Counted from the stretch's first letter, positions 8,312 through 17,591 are shown. The stretch: 64,000 nt of DNA from Clostridium sp. D33t1_170424_F3 (GCF_015667585.1 NZ_JADPEG010000004.1:1-64000), one strand, 5' to 3'. A program made the numbers and translations. The notes: generated by a model from the sequence alone, not told the origin.

Positions 8312-9700
8312 TTGGCACAAAAAATGGCAAGCAATCTGGGCGAGGACCGGATTGGCGGCTTACTGTTTAAATTGGCGCTGCCTGCCATCACGGCGCAGAT
8401 TATCAATGCGCTGTACAATATTGTAGACCGCATCTATATCGGGCATATTCCGGAAATCGGTGCAAAGGCTCTGACCGGCGTGGGCGTTACATTTCCGATC
8501 ATCATGTTAATCGCGGCGTTCAGCTCTCTGATCGGCATGGGCGGCGGGCCGCGCGCTTCCATTAAGATGGGAGAGGGGGACAACGACGGAGCGGAAAAGA
8601 TCATGAGCAACTGTTTTGTCAGTCTGATCGGCATTTCCATTGTTCTGACAGCTGTGTTTCTGCTCTTTCAGAGACCGCTTTTGCTGATGTTCGGTGCAAG
8701 CGGCGATACGCTGCCCTATGCGATGGACTATATGACCATCTATGTCAGTGGGACAATTTTTGTACAGATGGCCTTGGGGTTGAACAGCTTTATTACCACG
8801 CAGGGCTTTGCCAAAACCAGTATGATGACGGTTGTGATCGGCGCTGTGTTAAATATTGTCCTTGACCCAATCTTCATTTTTGTGTTTGAGATGGGCGTGC
8901 AGGGCGCGGCGTTTGCTACGATTCTCTCGCAGGCGGTTTCTTCCATTTGGGTGTTGCGCTTTCTGTTCGGGAAGCGAACGATTTTACGTATCCGTCAAAA
9001 GTATTTGAAGTTGGAGGCAAAGGTCATTCTGCCGGTATTGGCATTAGGATTATCTCCGTTTATCATGCAGGGAACGGAGAGCGCGGTCAATATTGTGCTG
9101 AATTCTTCGCTGCAGCGCTACGGCGGAGACTTGGCGGTGGGCGCTATGACCATCTGCAGCAGCGTCATGCAGGTGGCGTTCATGCCGCTGATGGGACTTG
9201 CGCAGGGCGCGCAGCCGATTGCCAGTTTTAATTTTGGAGCAAAGAAAAATGACCGCGTGAAAGAGGTGTTTCATTTGCTCTTTATCTGCTGCCTGATTTT
9301 TTCCACGGTTTTTTGGCTGGCATTGATGCTGTTTCCGCATGTATTTGTGCGATTGTTCACGCCGGAATCGGAGCTTGCGGAATTTACATCCTGGGCACTG
9401 CGCATTTACATGGCGGCAGGGTTTATGTTGGGGATTCAATCTTCCTGTCAACAGACGTTTGTGTCCATTGGGCAGGCGAAAACGTCACTGTTTCTGGCGC
9501 TTTTGCGAAAAGTCATTTTGCTGATTCCACTGATTCTGATTCTGCCGCAATTCTTCGCCAATCCGGTATTGGGAGTTTTCATCGCGGAGCCGATCGCCGA
9601 TTTTCTGGCGGCGTCCGCAACGGGGATTGTTTTTCTGTGCGAATTCCGAAGGATTCTTGCTAAGAACCAACCGCCTAAAACGCTTTCAGCGTCAAGTTAA
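8312..9700 (+). CDS. MATE family efflux transporter
   Basis: This protein of about 462 residues has twelve predicted membrane helices in two six-helix halves, with the MATE N-terminal motif (IGGLLFKLALPAITAQIINALYNIVDRIYIG region) and a repeat of it around the middle. It exports cationic drugs, dyes or metabolites against a Na+ or H+ gradient. TTG 8312 is chosen because AAAGGAG lies nine bases upstream; an ATG at 8303 overlaps that site, and an ORF start at 8219 would add 31 hydrophilic, poorly matching residues. A strong terminator follows. Confidence 0.88.
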   Translation: MAQKMASNLGEDRIGGLLFKLALPAITAQIINALYNIVDRIYIGHIPEIGAKALTGVGVTFPIIMLIAAFSSLIGMGGGPRASIKMGEGDNDGAEKIMSNCFVSLIGISIVLTAVFLLFQRPLLLMFGASGDTLPYAMDYMTIYVSGTIFVQMALGLNSFITTQGFAKTSMMTVVIGAVLNIVLDPIFIFVFEMGVQGAAFATILSQAVSSIWVLRFLFGKRTILRIRQKYLKLEAKVILPVLALGLSPFIMQGTESAVNIVLNSSLQRYGGDLAVGAMTICSSVMQVAFMPLMGLAQGAQPIASFNFGAKKNDRVKEVFHLLFICCLIFSTVFWLALMLFPHVFVRLFTPESELAEFTSWALRIYMAAGFMLGIQSSCQQTFVSIGQAKTSLFLALLRKVILLIPLILILPQFFANPVLGVFIAEPIADFLAASATGIVFLCEFRRILAKNQPPKTLSASS

Positions 9701-9710
9701 AACAATAAAG

Positions 9711-9752
9711 AGGTTGTATCAAAACACAAGTTTTTGATACAACCTTTTCTTT
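9711..9752 (+). terminator. Intrinsic terminator after the MATE gene
   Basis: A 14-base-pair stem AGGTTGTATCAAAA / TTTTGATACAACCT (9711-9724 with 9732-9745) is followed by TTTTCTTTG. Confidence 0.85.
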
Positions 9753-10071
9753 GTCCCTGCTTTTCCGGACAGCTCTTTCGATGTATGGAGAAGAACAAAA
9801 TCATGATTCCTTATAGCCGGGAGGACGCATGACCTGTAACCTCTTTGATGACTTGCAAAATTGAAAACAGGCACGATGGAAACGATGCTATTTTACTAAA
9901 ATAAACAATACCGTTTTGTCAGTCAATGTATTTTCAAATTTTTATGTATGTTTTTCCTTTCAAAACATAAAATAATGTTAACAAGATAATAATTTTATCC
10001 TGTATGTATTGACATTGTTACAACTATAATATATAGTGTTAAAAACTAGATGATTTACGGAGGTGTCAAGT
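9753..10071. other. AT-rich intergenic region
   Basis: This stretch has no credible reading frame. The left part is featureless; the right part (about 9890-10050) is AT-rich and carries the promoter of the SGNH hydrolase gene. No riboswitch-like fold was recognised. Confidence 0.6.
10009..10037 (+). promoter_or_regulatory. Sigma-A promoter for the SGNH hydrolase gene
   Basis: A perfect TTGACA (10009-10014), a 17-base spacer and TATAGT (10032-10037) lie about 35 bases before the start codon. Confidence 0.75.
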
Positions 10072-10806
10072 ATGGCAGATACAGCCTGCATTTATGGGGA
10101 TTCCGTGGCAAAAGGTGTCATCCTCGACAACATGAAAAATAAATACACACTTTTGAAGGACAGCTTTGTCAACCGGCTGCAGAGCGGATTCGAAATCGCG
10201 GTAACCAACTATTCCAAATTTGGCTGCACCGTTTCCAAGGGGTTGGAGCTCTTAAAAAAACATTTGGGCAGCGTTTCCCAATACGATTACATTGTGCTGG
10301 AGTTTGGCGGCAACGACTGCGATTTTGACTGGGCGGAGGTCGCAAAGGATCCTGCCGCGCCGCACCGCTGTAAAACGCCGCTCGACGAATTCGAGCGCTC
10401 CTACACGGAAATGATCCGCACCATCCGCACAAACGGTGGACATCCGGTGCTTCTTTCCCTTCCGCCGATCGACGCACAGCGGTACTTCGACTGGATTTCC
10501 CAGGGACTGGACGCCGGTCGAATTCTGCAGTTTCTGGGGGACAAGGAACACATTTACCGTTGGCATGAGATGTATAATATGGCGGTCTGCCGTATCGCGC
10601 AGACGGAGAACGTGCCGCTGATCGACATTACCACCCGTTTTCTGGAAATGGTGAACTACCAGTCCTGTATCTGCGACGATGGAATCCACCCCAACGAAAA
10701 AGGGCATGCGATCATCGCAAAGGCCATTGAGGACTTTATTGCGGAACAGGAAGAAAACAACGTCGTACACATCCACGCTGTATCCAAAACTTTGGCATGC
10801 GGATAA
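10072..10806 (+). CDS. SGNH/GDSL-family hydrolase
   Basis: This 244-residue enzyme has the SGNH catalytic blocks: block I IYGDSVAKG with nucleophile S11, block III FGGNDCDFDW (Gly/Asn oxyanion residues), and block V DGIHPNEKGH holding the catalytic Asp and His near residue 208. It hydrolyses esters, often acetyl groups on sugars or lipids. No signal peptide is visible, so it is probably cytosolic. ATG 10072 is chosen because ACGGAGG is eight bases upstream; a GTG at 10063 overlaps that site. It is monocistronic with its own promoter and terminator. Confidence 0.87.
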   Translation: MADTACIYGDSVAKGVILDNMKNKYTLLKDSFVNRLQSGFEIAVTNYSKFGCTVSKGLELLKKHLGSVSQYDYIVLEFGGNDCDFDWAEVAKDPAAPHRCKTPLDEFERSYTEMIRTIRTNGGHPVLLSLPPIDAQRYFDWISQGLDAGRILQFLGDKEHIYRWHEMYNMAVCRIAQTENVPLIDITTRFLEMVNYQSCICDDGIHPNEKGHAIIAKAIEDFIAEQEENNVVHIHAVSKTLACG

Positions 10807-10850
10807 CCCGCGCATATAATAAGTGTATAAGGACTCCCTCTTTCTTGCAT

Positions 10851-10887
10851 AAAGGGCAGGCACCCTACGAGTGCCTGCCCTTTATTT
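10851..10887. terminator. Intrinsic terminator between convergent genes
   Basis: A 13-base-pair stem AAAGGGCAGGCAC / GTGCCTGCCCTTT encloses a 7-base loop, with TATTTG after it on the plus strand. It sits against the stop of the minus-strand P-loop gene (10889) and can serve both strands. Confidence 0.85.
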
Positions 10888-10888
10888 G

Positions 10889-11902
10889 TTATTTCCGGAA
10901 AATCTCGTTTTCAATTCGTGCGGAAACATTTCTGAGTGCTTCCTCGCTGATGCGCGACAAATGCGTCTGCTGGAACCGGTCATACAATTCCTTTGCCAGC
11001 CGGAGCTTCTCTGTGGCTTTCGCAACCTCTGTCTTATAGCCCTTTGCAAAGTCTGCCAGAGCCTCCGCATTTGCTTCATCCGTGCCGGGTGTTACCGCCG
11101 CCTCATAGATGTCAATCACTTCGTCTGTGGGAAGAGACGGGAAATATTCATGCGGGGACGTGCTGTCAAACAGGCAGAAATCCAGTTCTCTCAGCACGAT
11201 CATATCCAGACTCTGCGGATCAAATGCACAGTGGTAGATTTCCACGCGGAAACCCGCCTCCACCGCTTTTTGTGCGATTTTTTTCAGGAAGGTCGATTTA
11301 CCGGTGCCCGGGCGGCCCTTGATAAAATACCGTTTGCCCAGACATTGGGTGATATTGGCGATATGGTCAAAGGCGCCGTTGATCGTTGCCGCGCCGAAAA
11401 AGCGATGGACCTCTGTGCCCTGCTTTTCCAGGCGTTGGTCCCCGATCAGGCGGTCAATGGTATTCTCGGTCAACTGATTGGCAGCTGCAAAGTCCATCTG
11501 ATCAATATACACCTTTTCCCACGCGTCATGCACCTTCAGCGCCGCACGGAAAAATTGGTGGGATTGTTCCAGCGCCTCCAAGACCTGCCTGATATTGTGA
11601 TCCTCCAGCAGGTTCAAAGCGTTATATTCCCGGTAGGAGGGAATGTTGATGACGCCGGCGGAAAGTTCCGGCACAATAATGCCTTCCAGAGAGTTATCCA
11701 GGCAGTTGTGGATGCACTCCACATCCAGCTTTTCTTCCTCCGCACGGCTGCAGATCCCGCTCAAAAGATTTGCCAGCAGTGCCGGAGGATATGCATGCAG
11801 CTGTATCGTATGCTGCAGCGGATGAAAATTTGAGTCGTAAAAGCCCACCGCTCCGCGTGAACTGTTCGTATCCATAAAATAATGCAACACTTGATTTCGC
11901 AT
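10889..11902 (-). CDS. PRK06851-like P-loop NTPase with a decayed first P-loop
   Basis: The product has 337 residues. Residues 196-204 hold an intact Walker A, GRPGTGKST, after a FIK strand. PRK06851-type proteins normally consist of two such P-loop halves. Here the first half keeps the family scaffold (HYFMDTNSSRG at the start, then the IHNCLDNSLEGIIVPEL segment) but the place where its P-loop should be reads TIQLHAYPPALLANLL, with no GxxxxGK. Function of the family is unknown. ATG 11902 follows AAAGGGGA; an upstream ATG at 11941 lacks a site. It lies 76 bases after a flavoprotein gene on the same strand. Confidence 0.78.
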   Translation of the reverse strand: MRNQVLHYFMDTNSSRGAVGFYDSNFHPLQHTIQLHAYPPALLANLLSGICSRAEEEKLDVECIHNCLDNSLEGIIVPELSAGVINIPSYREYNALNLLEDHNIRQVLEALEQSHQFFRAALKVHDAWEKVYIDQMDFAAANQLTENTIDRLIGDQRLEKQGTEVHRFFGAATINGAFDHIANITQCLGKRYFIKGRPGTGKSTFLKKIAQKAVEAGFRVEIYHCAFDPQSLDMIVLRELDFCLFDSTSPHEYFPSLPTDEVIDIYEAAVTPGTDEANAEALADFAKGYKTEVAKATEKLRLAKELYDRFQQTHLSRISEEALRNVSARIENEIFRK

Positions 11903-11978
11903 AAAAAATCCCCTTTCCCTATCAACAGGCAGCGTTTCCACTTCCTATTATATTGCGGGAAAAGGGATTTCATGCTTC

Positions 11979-13400
11979 TTATTTGTTCATTTTTGCGGCG
12001 ATATCCCGAGCGACCACAACACCGGTTACGGAGGCCTGCATCAGGCCGCGCGTGATACCCGCGCCGTCCCCAATAGCGTACAACTGGTCAATCTCCGTCT
12101 CAAAGTTATTTTTAACAGCGACCTTGGAGGAGTAGAATTTTACCTCTACGCCATAGAGCAGCGTATTTTTCGAATATAGTCCGGGCGCAAGCTTATCGAA
12201 CGCCCGCATGGACTCCACGATACTGGTCAGGTGACGGTGCGGCAGCACAAAGGAGAGATCGCCCGGCACCGCGTTTTTCAGCGTTGGCACCGTGGTGGAT
12301 TTTTTCAGGCGGCCCAGGTCGGTGCGGCGGCCCAAAAGCAGGTCGCCCAAGCGCTGCACCATGATGCCGCCGCCTGTCAGCATGTTGCCGAGCTGTGCGA
12401 TATAGCGGCCGTATTCGATCGGCTGATTAAAGGGCTCTGTAAAGGTCGTGGAAACCAGCATGGCGAAGTTGGTGTTTTCCGTGCGCTTGTCCTCATCCGC
12501 GTAGGAATGTCCGTTGACCACCGCAATGCCGCCCTCCGGCGTGTCGTAGTGCTCCTCACTGACAATGCCGCCCGGATTCATACAGAAAGTGCGCACCTTG
12601 TTCTCGAAGGTGTCGGAATAATAGACCAGCTTTGCCTCGTAGAGATTTTTTGTCAGATGATCCATCACCGCGTTGGGGACCTCCACGCGGACGCCGATGT
12701 CCACCGCGTTGTTGGTGGTGGAAAGGCCGTTCTGCTGCGCGATTCCATGCAGCCACTCCGCGCCGCCGCGGCCGGGCGCCGCAATGACGTACGGCGCACG
12801 CACCAGGGTGCGTTCTCCCTTCCGGTCGACCAGCCACGCACCCTGCGCTTTTCCATTCTCCACCAGGATGGTGTCTGCCGTGGTGTGTTCCATAAAGGTG
12901 AAGCTGGGGCAGGCAGAAAGATAATCGTACATAGCGCGCAGAACCTCAAACGAGTATTCTGTTCCCATGTGGCGAACCGGACAGGGGATCAGCTTGATAT
13001 TTTCTTTATGCGCCTGATAGGAAATCTGCTCGGCAAATTTATCGCTTTTTCCGTAGATTTTTTTTGGCGCGCCGAATTGCAGGTAAATTTCATCCGCGTA
13101 CTGAATCAACGCGCGCACCTCGTCTACCGGCAGGTAATCCGTTACATTCCCGCCAACCTCCTCGCAGAGGGAGAGTTTGCCGTCTGAAAATGCGCCGGCG
13201 CCGGCCCAACCATTCATAATGCTGCACGTTTTGCAGTGGGCGCACTGGCCGCTGGTGCGCGCCGGACAGGCGCGGTGGTCGATGCTGCTGCCGGAATCCA
13301 CCACCAGGACTTTTTTTTCCGGCGCCAGTTTATTCATTTCCAGTGCGGTAAAAATGCCGGCCGGACCCGCTCCAATTATGATCAGGTCATAATCATACAT
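11979..13400 (-). CDS. FAD-dependent dehydrogenase (COG2509-like)
   Basis: This 473-residue flavoprotein has the N-terminal FAD-binding fold DLIIIGAGPAGIFTALEM. A cysteine-containing segment CPARTSGQCAHCKTCSIMNG (about residues 47-66) and GAGAFSDGKLSL follow, as in the uncharacterised COG2509 dehydrogenases. A C-terminal YAIGDGAGITRGLMQA segment closes the FAD site. The cys cluster could hold a metal or redox centre, which I cannot establish. The electron partner is unknown. A consensus promoter precedes it, and the PRK06851-like gene follows 76 bases downstream. Confidence 0.82.
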   Translation of the reverse strand: MYDYDLIIIGAGPAGIFTALEMNKLAPEKKVLVVDSGSSIDHRACPARTSGQCAHCKTCSIMNGWAGAGAFSDGKLSLCEEVGGNVTDYLPVDEVRALIQYADEIYLQFGAPKKIYGKSDKFAEQISYQAHKENIKLIPCPVRHMGTEYSFEVLRAMYDYLSACPSFTFMEHTTADTILVENGKAQGAWLVDRKGERTLVRAPYVIAAPGRGGAEWLHGIAQQNGLSTTNNAVDIGVRVEVPNAVMDHLTKNLYEAKLVYYSDTFENKVRTFCMNPGGIVSEEHYDTPEGGIAVVNGHSYADEDKRTENTNFAMLVSTTFTEPFNQPIEYGRYIAQLGNMLTGGGIMVQRLGDLLLGRRTDLGRLKKSTTVPTLKNAVPGDLSFVLPHRHLTSIVESMRAFDKLAPGLYSKNTLLYGVEVKFYSSKVAVKNNFETEIDQLYAIGDGAGITRGLMQASVTGVVVARDIAAKMNK

Positions 13401-13451
13401 AATTGATAATCCTCATTTCTTGTCGTCGTAGGTTTCAGGCAAAACAATCGT

Positions 13452-13479
13452 ATTATACCATGCTTTTTGTCCCTGTCAA
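13452..13479 (-). promoter_or_regulatory. Sigma-A promoter for the flavoprotein gene
   Basis: Read on the minus strand: perfect TTGACA (13479-13474), a 16-base spacer, perfect TATAAT (13457-13452), about 50 bases before the ATG at 13400. Confidence 0.75.
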
Positions 13480-13550
13480 GCGTTTTAAGAGTATTTTTAC
13501 AAAAAATATATAAAAGTTAATAATTTTCTTACAGTATTTACCGATTCCAT

Positions 13551-13595
13551 AAAAAGGGTCTCTGTCAAAAATCACATCTTTGACAGAGACCCTTA
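13551..13595 (-). terminator. Intrinsic terminator of feoAB
   Basis: A 16-base-pair stem AAGGGTCTCTGTCAAA / TTTGACAGAGACCCTT (13554-13569 with 13579-13594) is followed on the minus strand by a T run, 70 bases past the feoB stop. Confidence 0.88.
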
Positions 13596-13664
13596 TTCTC
13601 ATTTTCGGCGTACGGTTTTACGCGATATTGTTAAGGTGTATCTGTTTTGGTAACGGCTTGTTTT

Positions 13665-15812
13665 TTATGCGAGACCAAACAGGCGGGCGGCGCTTGCCAC
13701 AAGGAAGCAGACGATGATTCCGATTCCCGTGGGAACCGCGAAGGAGATCAGCGTCCATTTCAGGCTTTGCGTCTCTTTTTTGATGGTCATGCAGGTTGTA
13801 GAGCACGGCCAGTGCATCAGGGAGAACAGCATCGTGCAGACGGCGGTCAGCCAGGTCCAGCCGTTGTTGACCAGCAGCGTATGCAGCTGCGTCAGGTCGC
13901 TCATATCGGTCAGGCTTCCCGTTGCCATATAGGCCATGATGATAATCGGAACGACGATTTCATTTGCTGGGAAGCCCAGAATAAAGGCTAACAGAATCAC
14001 GCCGTCCAAACCAATCAGCTGTGCAAAGGGATCCAGAAACGCGGCGCAATGAGCAAGCAGGCTGGCATCTCCCACAGTTACATTTGCCATAACCCAGATG
14101 ATCAGTCCGGCGGGCGCGGCCACTGCCGCCGCTCTCCCCAGAACAAACAGCGTCCGGTCAAAGATGGAGCGAACGATCACCTTCCCAATCTGCGGACGGC
14201 GATACGGCGGCAGCTCCAGGGTAAAGGAAGAGGGGACGCCCTTCAGAATGGTTGCCGACAACAGACGGGACACCAGAAAAGTCATCACAATACCGAGGAC
14301 AATCACGCCTGTCAAAATCAGGGTGGAAAGGAAGGAAGCGCCCATCCCCGCCGTACCGATAAAGAACATTGTGATGATGGCGATCAATGTGGGATATCTG
14401 CCGTTGCAGGGAACAAAGTTGTTGGTGATCATGGCGATAAGGCGCTCGCGCGGGGAGTCGATGATCCGGCACCCAACAATGCCCGCCGCGTTGCAGCCAA
14501 AGCCCATGCACATGGTCAGCGCCTGTTTTCCGCAGGCGCGCGCCTTTTTAAAATACTTATCCAGGTTAAACGCCACACGCGGCAGATAACCCAGGTCTTC
14601 CAGCAGGGTAAAGAGCGGGAAGAAAATCGCCATGGGCGGCAGCATAACGGATACCACCCATGCCAGCACACGGTAGACGCCCTCCACCAGCATACTGCGC
14701 AGCCAGACCGGCGCACCCATCATAATAAACAGGTCCATCAAACGGTCCTGAATCCAGAACAGGCCGTCAGAGAGCAGCTGTGAGGGATAGTTGGCCCCCG
14801 TGATGGTCAGCCAGAAGATGACGCCCAGCAGCAGCAGCATAATGGGAAACCCGGTCCATTTGCTGGTCAGGATGCGGTCAATCTTCCGGTCCCGAATCTC
14901 CCGCTTGGTGCGTTCCTGATGTACCACGTCGTTGCAGATATCCTCTGCAGTGAGGACGATACACGAAACAATCTTGTCGCGCAGTTCCTCCAGAGAGATG
15001 CCCCGGCTTTGAATGATTTGCTTTGCTTCCTCCAGTTTTTCCTGAATCAGCGTATTTTCAGTGACGTCAAAACCAAGCGATTCGTTTAACGCATGGATCA
15101 GCGACGCGTCGTAATCCAGCAGCTTGAGCGCCAGCCAGCGCGCGTTGACGGCTTCTCCGCAGACGTTTTCCACCGCAGGCTGCAGGGTGGCGATCGCATC
15201 CTCTATTGGACGGATGTACCGGATTTGAATGGTCTCTCCTTTTTCCTCTTCGTCCAACCGGTCGCAGACCGCCTGCATCAGTTCATCCAGTCCTTTTCCG
15301 CTTCTTGCCGCCGCGGGGACCACAGGCACTCCCAGCCGCTTCGACACCTGGTCCAGATCGAGCCGGATGCCTTTGCGCTCCGCCTCATCCATCAGGTTGA
15401 CGCACACCACGACGTTGGGCGTAATCTCAACCGTCTGCAGCACAAGGTTCATGTTGCGTTCCAGGCAGGTGGCGTCACACACCACGACCACCGCGTCGGG
15501 ATTTCCAAAGCAGACAAAGTCGCGTGCCACCTCTTCCTCCGCGGAATGCGCCATCAGGGAATAGCAGCCGGGGATATCCACCATGACAAAATGTCTGTCA
15601 TTGTATGTACAATATCCCTGTGCGTTCGTGACGGTCTTTCCGGGCCAGTTTCCTGTATGTTGATTCATTCCTGTCAATGCATTAAACACCGTGCTTTTTC
15701 CTACATTTGGATTCCCCGCAAGGGCGATCACTTTATCGTCCTCGGTCTGTTTTTTGACGATCAATCCCATATCTACCGCTTTGATTCCTGTTGAACCGCT
15801 GGTCAATCCCAA
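13665..15812 (-). CDS. feoB: Ferrous iron transporter FeoB (locus 1)
   Basis: This 715-residue protein couples an N-terminal GTPase to a polytopic Fe2+ channel. The G domain has G1 GNPNVGKST (about residues 33-41), a G3 DIPGCYSL segment and the G4 region NLMDEAER. After a helical linker come gate and core membrane domains with the conserved CGKQALTMCMGFGCNAAG segment. It starts with TTG 15812, six bases after AGAGGTG; a GTG at 15821 overlaps that site. feoA lies 84 bases upstream on the same strand, and a DtxR-type gene is divergent, the usual layout of iron-regulated uptake. Confidence 0.92.
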   Translation of the reverse strand: MGLTSGSTGIKAVDMGLIVKKQTEDDKVIALAGNPNVGKSTVFNALTGMNQHTGNWPGKTVTNAQGYCTYNDRHFVMVDIPGCYSLMAHSAEEEVARDFVCFGNPDAVVVVCDATCLERNMNLVLQTVEITPNVVVCVNLMDEAERKGIRLDLDQVSKRLGVPVVPAAARSGKGLDELMQAVCDRLDEEEKGETIQIRYIRPIEDAIATLQPAVENVCGEAVNARWLALKLLDYDASLIHALNESLGFDVTENTLIQEKLEEAKQIIQSRGISLEELRDKIVSCIVLTAEDICNDVVHQERTKREIRDRKIDRILTSKWTGFPIMLLLLGVIFWLTITGANYPSQLLSDGLFWIQDRLMDLFIMMGAPVWLRSMLVEGVYRVLAWVVSVMLPPMAIFFPLFTLLEDLGYLPRVAFNLDKYFKKARACGKQALTMCMGFGCNAAGIVGCRIIDSPRERLIAMITNNFVPCNGRYPTLIAIITMFFIGTAGMGASFLSTLILTGVIVLGIVMTFLVSRLLSATILKGVPSSFTLELPPYRRPQIGKVIVRSIFDRTLFVLGRAAAVAAPAGLIIWVMANVTVGDASLLAHCAAFLDPFAQLIGLDGVILLAFILGFPANEIVVPIIIMAYMATGSLTDMSDLTQLHTLLVNNGWTWLTAVCTMLFSLMHWPCSTTCMTIKKETQSLKWTLISFAVPTGIGIIVCFLVASAARLFGLA

Positions 15813-15896
15813 ATGAATCACCTCTATCTAAAAATATGGGAAGCGAAACGCATTGCGCCCCGCCTCCCGGCTATAAAAACAAATATAAACGACGGT

Positions 15897-16133
15897 TTAG
15901 CGGCAGGCGACAAGAACGTTGGCGGAATCTTCGGAGCGCAGAGCAATCAGCGCGCCGCGGATCATATAAGCTACCGGATCACCCGCCGGGCTCTTCTGTA
16001 CGCATTCCACTTCGGTTCCTTCAATCAGGCCGATATCCTGCAATCTTCTGCGCATGCTTCCGTTGGACAACAGGGTGGATACGCGTGCGCGTTCTCCTTC
16101 TTTCAGGCTGGTAAGAGAATATATCTGATTCAT
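15897..16133 (-). CDS. feoA: FeoA domain protein (locus 1)
   Basis: This 78-residue SH3-like FeoA protein has the family pattern SLKEGERARVSTL, then RRLQDIGLIEGTEVECVQKSPAGDP and a closing RSEDSANVLV. It binds FeoB on the cytosolic side and is needed for ferrous iron uptake. GAGGAGATC precedes ATG 16133. It is the first gene of the feoAB pair, and the 103-base space to the divergent regulator must hold both promoters. Confidence 0.9.
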   Translation of the reverse strand: MNQIYSLTSLKEGERARVSTLLSNGSMRRRLQDIGLIEGTEVECVQKSPAGDPVAYMIRGALIALRSEDSANVLVACR

Positions 16134-16236
16134 AAAAATGATCTCCTCAAAATAAGTATTTAGGACGGGGAAACTTTCTTTCCTGCTGCTAATATATGCG
16201 ATATGGGACGATGTGTTCCCCTTGGGAGGGCTGAGA

Positions 16237-16665
16237 ATGAGCAGTTTTTCGGATTTTCACACACAAAAGGGCTACGAGCTGGCGGCACAGAACCAGCTGA
16301 CAGCCGCCATGGAGGACTACCTGGAAATGATCTGCCGCCTGTGCGAGGACGAGGGATACACCCGCGTCCATTTGTTGGCGCAGCATTTAAATGTAAAACC
16401 ATCCTCCGCGTCCAAAATGTCGGACCATTTAAAGGAACTCGGGCTTGTTGACGCGGAAAAATACGGCTGCATCAGTCCCACGGAACCCGGCTTGGCGCTC
16501 GGCAAATACCTGCTGTACCGCCACGGCCTGCTCAACCGCTTTTTATGCCTGCTGAATCACACAGAAAGCGAGCTGGAACAGGTGGAGCGCATCGAGCATT
16601 TTATTGACGAACGCACTATACGGAACATAGCTGTTCTGGTGGAGCAGATGGAAGCCGGCAAATAG
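16237..16665 (+). CDS. DtxR/MntR-family metalloregulator
   Basis: This 142-residue protein has an N-terminal winged helix (AMEDYLEMICRLC, then VHLLAQHLNVKPSSASKMSDHLKELGLV with the recognition helix) and a dimerisation domain with HGLLNRFL and EVERIEHFID-like metal-ligand helices. There is no C-terminal SH3 domain, so it is the short MntR-like form. It senses Fe2+ or Mn2+ and represses uptake genes when metal-loaded. Divergence from feoAB suggests that it controls that operon. ATG 16237 is chosen over an in-frame ATG at 16213 because GGGAGGG is close upstream. Confidence 0.85.
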   Translation: MSSFSDFHTQKGYELAAQNQLTAAMEDYLEMICRLCEDEGYTRVHLLAQHLNVKPSSASKMSDHLKELGLVDAEKYGCISPTEPGLALGKYLLYRHGLLNRFLCLLNHTESELEQVERIEHFIDERTIRNIAVLVEQMEAGK

Positions 16666-16674
16666 AGATTTCCC

Positions 16675-16703
16675 TTTCCTTTTCCGGAGAGGAACTGTAT
16701 AAT
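16675..16703 (+). promoter_or_regulatory. Putative promoter for the HAD gene
   Basis: A perfect TATAAT (16698-16703) follows a weak TTTCCT -35 (16675-16680) at 17 bases, about 30 bases before the start codon. Confidence 0.45.
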
Positions 16704-16736
16704 GGAGACAATCCGCAATGTGAAAGGAGAGTCTTC

Positions 16737-17348
16737 ATGATACGCAATATCGTTTTTGATATGGGGAATGTTTTGATTGATTACCAGCCGCTATCTTACG
16801 CAAGAAGGTTTTTCTCAGACGAAGCGGAGGTACAGCTGGTTTACAGGGAACTTTTTTCGGGCCCCGAATGGTTGAAGCTTGACGAGGGAATCGTGGAACC
16901 GGAAGCCGCCCTTGCAAGCGTGTGCGCACGGCTGCCGGAAGCCATGCATTCCGCCGCAAAAGAACTGTTCCTGCACTGGTTTGACTTCATAGAACCCATT
17001 CAGGGAATGAACGAGCTGGCCCGCCAGCTGAAGCGCGCCGGATATTCCATCTACATCCTTTCTAACGCGGCTTACAGCTTTCATCTGTATAAAGAACGAA
17101 TTCCCGTTTTTCCGCTGCTGGACGGCTATCTTGTCTCAGCGGACGAAAAGATGGTCAAGCCTTCGCCTGCGATTTACCAGCTGCTGTGCAGCCGCTATCG
17201 TCTGCAGCCGGAGGAATGTTATTTTATAGACGACCGGCTGGAGAACGTTCAGGCGGCGCAGCAATGCGGGATGTCCGGTTATTGCTATCGAATGGATACG
17301 GACCACCTGATTGCCGCTCTTTTGAAATCGGGCGTAGCCTTCCAATAA
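16737..17348 (+). CDS. HAD superfamily hydrolase, subfamily IA
   Basis: This 203-residue phosphatase of the HAD-IA (YihX/epoxide-hydrolase-N-like) group has motif I FDMGNVLIDY (catalytic D8 and, unusually for general phosphatases but normal in this subgroup, Gly-Asn-Val following), motif II YILSNA, motif III K in MVKPSPAIYQ and motif IV FIDDRLEN. YihX-type members dephosphorylate alpha-glucose-1-phosphate and other sugar phosphates. AAAGGAGA lies before ATG 16737. It is monocistronic with its own terminator. Confidence 0.85.
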   Translation: MIRNIVFDMGNVLIDYQPLSYARRFFSDEAEVQLVYRELFSGPEWLKLDEGIVEPEAALASVCARLPEAMHSAAKELFLHWFDFIEPIQGMNELARQLKRAGYSIYILSNAAYSFHLYKERIPVFPLLDGYLVSADEKMVKPSPAIYQLLCSRYRLQPEECYFIDDRLENVQAAQQCGMSGYCYRMDTDHLIAALLKSGVAFQ

Positions 17349-17350
17349 AA

Positions 17351-17401
17351 ATAAAATGGGACGATGCTGCAAAAGCGTGTGGCATCGTTCCATTTTTATT
17401 T
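17351..17401 (+). terminator. Intrinsic terminator after the HAD gene
   Basis: AAAATGGGACGATGC (17353-17367) pairs with GCATCGTTCCATTTT (17382-17396), allowing one G-U pair, and runs into TTTATTTG. Confidence 0.8.
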
Positions 17402-17591
17402 GATAAATGTGTATTCGCGGTGTTCTAATCGGCCAAAAGTATGATAGAATAACAAACGGACTCGATTACATCCTGGTTTCGGAAAATATTTGTATTTTTT
17501 ACTCGAAGTGTTCGTCTTTTTGCAAGTTTCAGACGTCTATTCTTGTGTTATCCATAAGATTCCATTTCATAATAAGTTGAGGTTTGCGTAC

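Noticed and set aside
9753-10060. Search for a riboswitch leader before the SGNH hydrolase gene
   Set aside because: The promoter is only about 35 bases from the start codon, leaving no room for one.
12231-13187. A 318-codon plus-strand frame opposite the flavoprotein gene
   Set aside because: Entirely antisense to a gene with a clear FAD-binding fold and promoter.
15822-15896. Imperfect hairpin between feoA and feoB considered as a terminator or RNA switch
   Set aside because: The stem has mismatches and no T run. It may be a mild processing or attenuation element, but the evidence is too weak to list.
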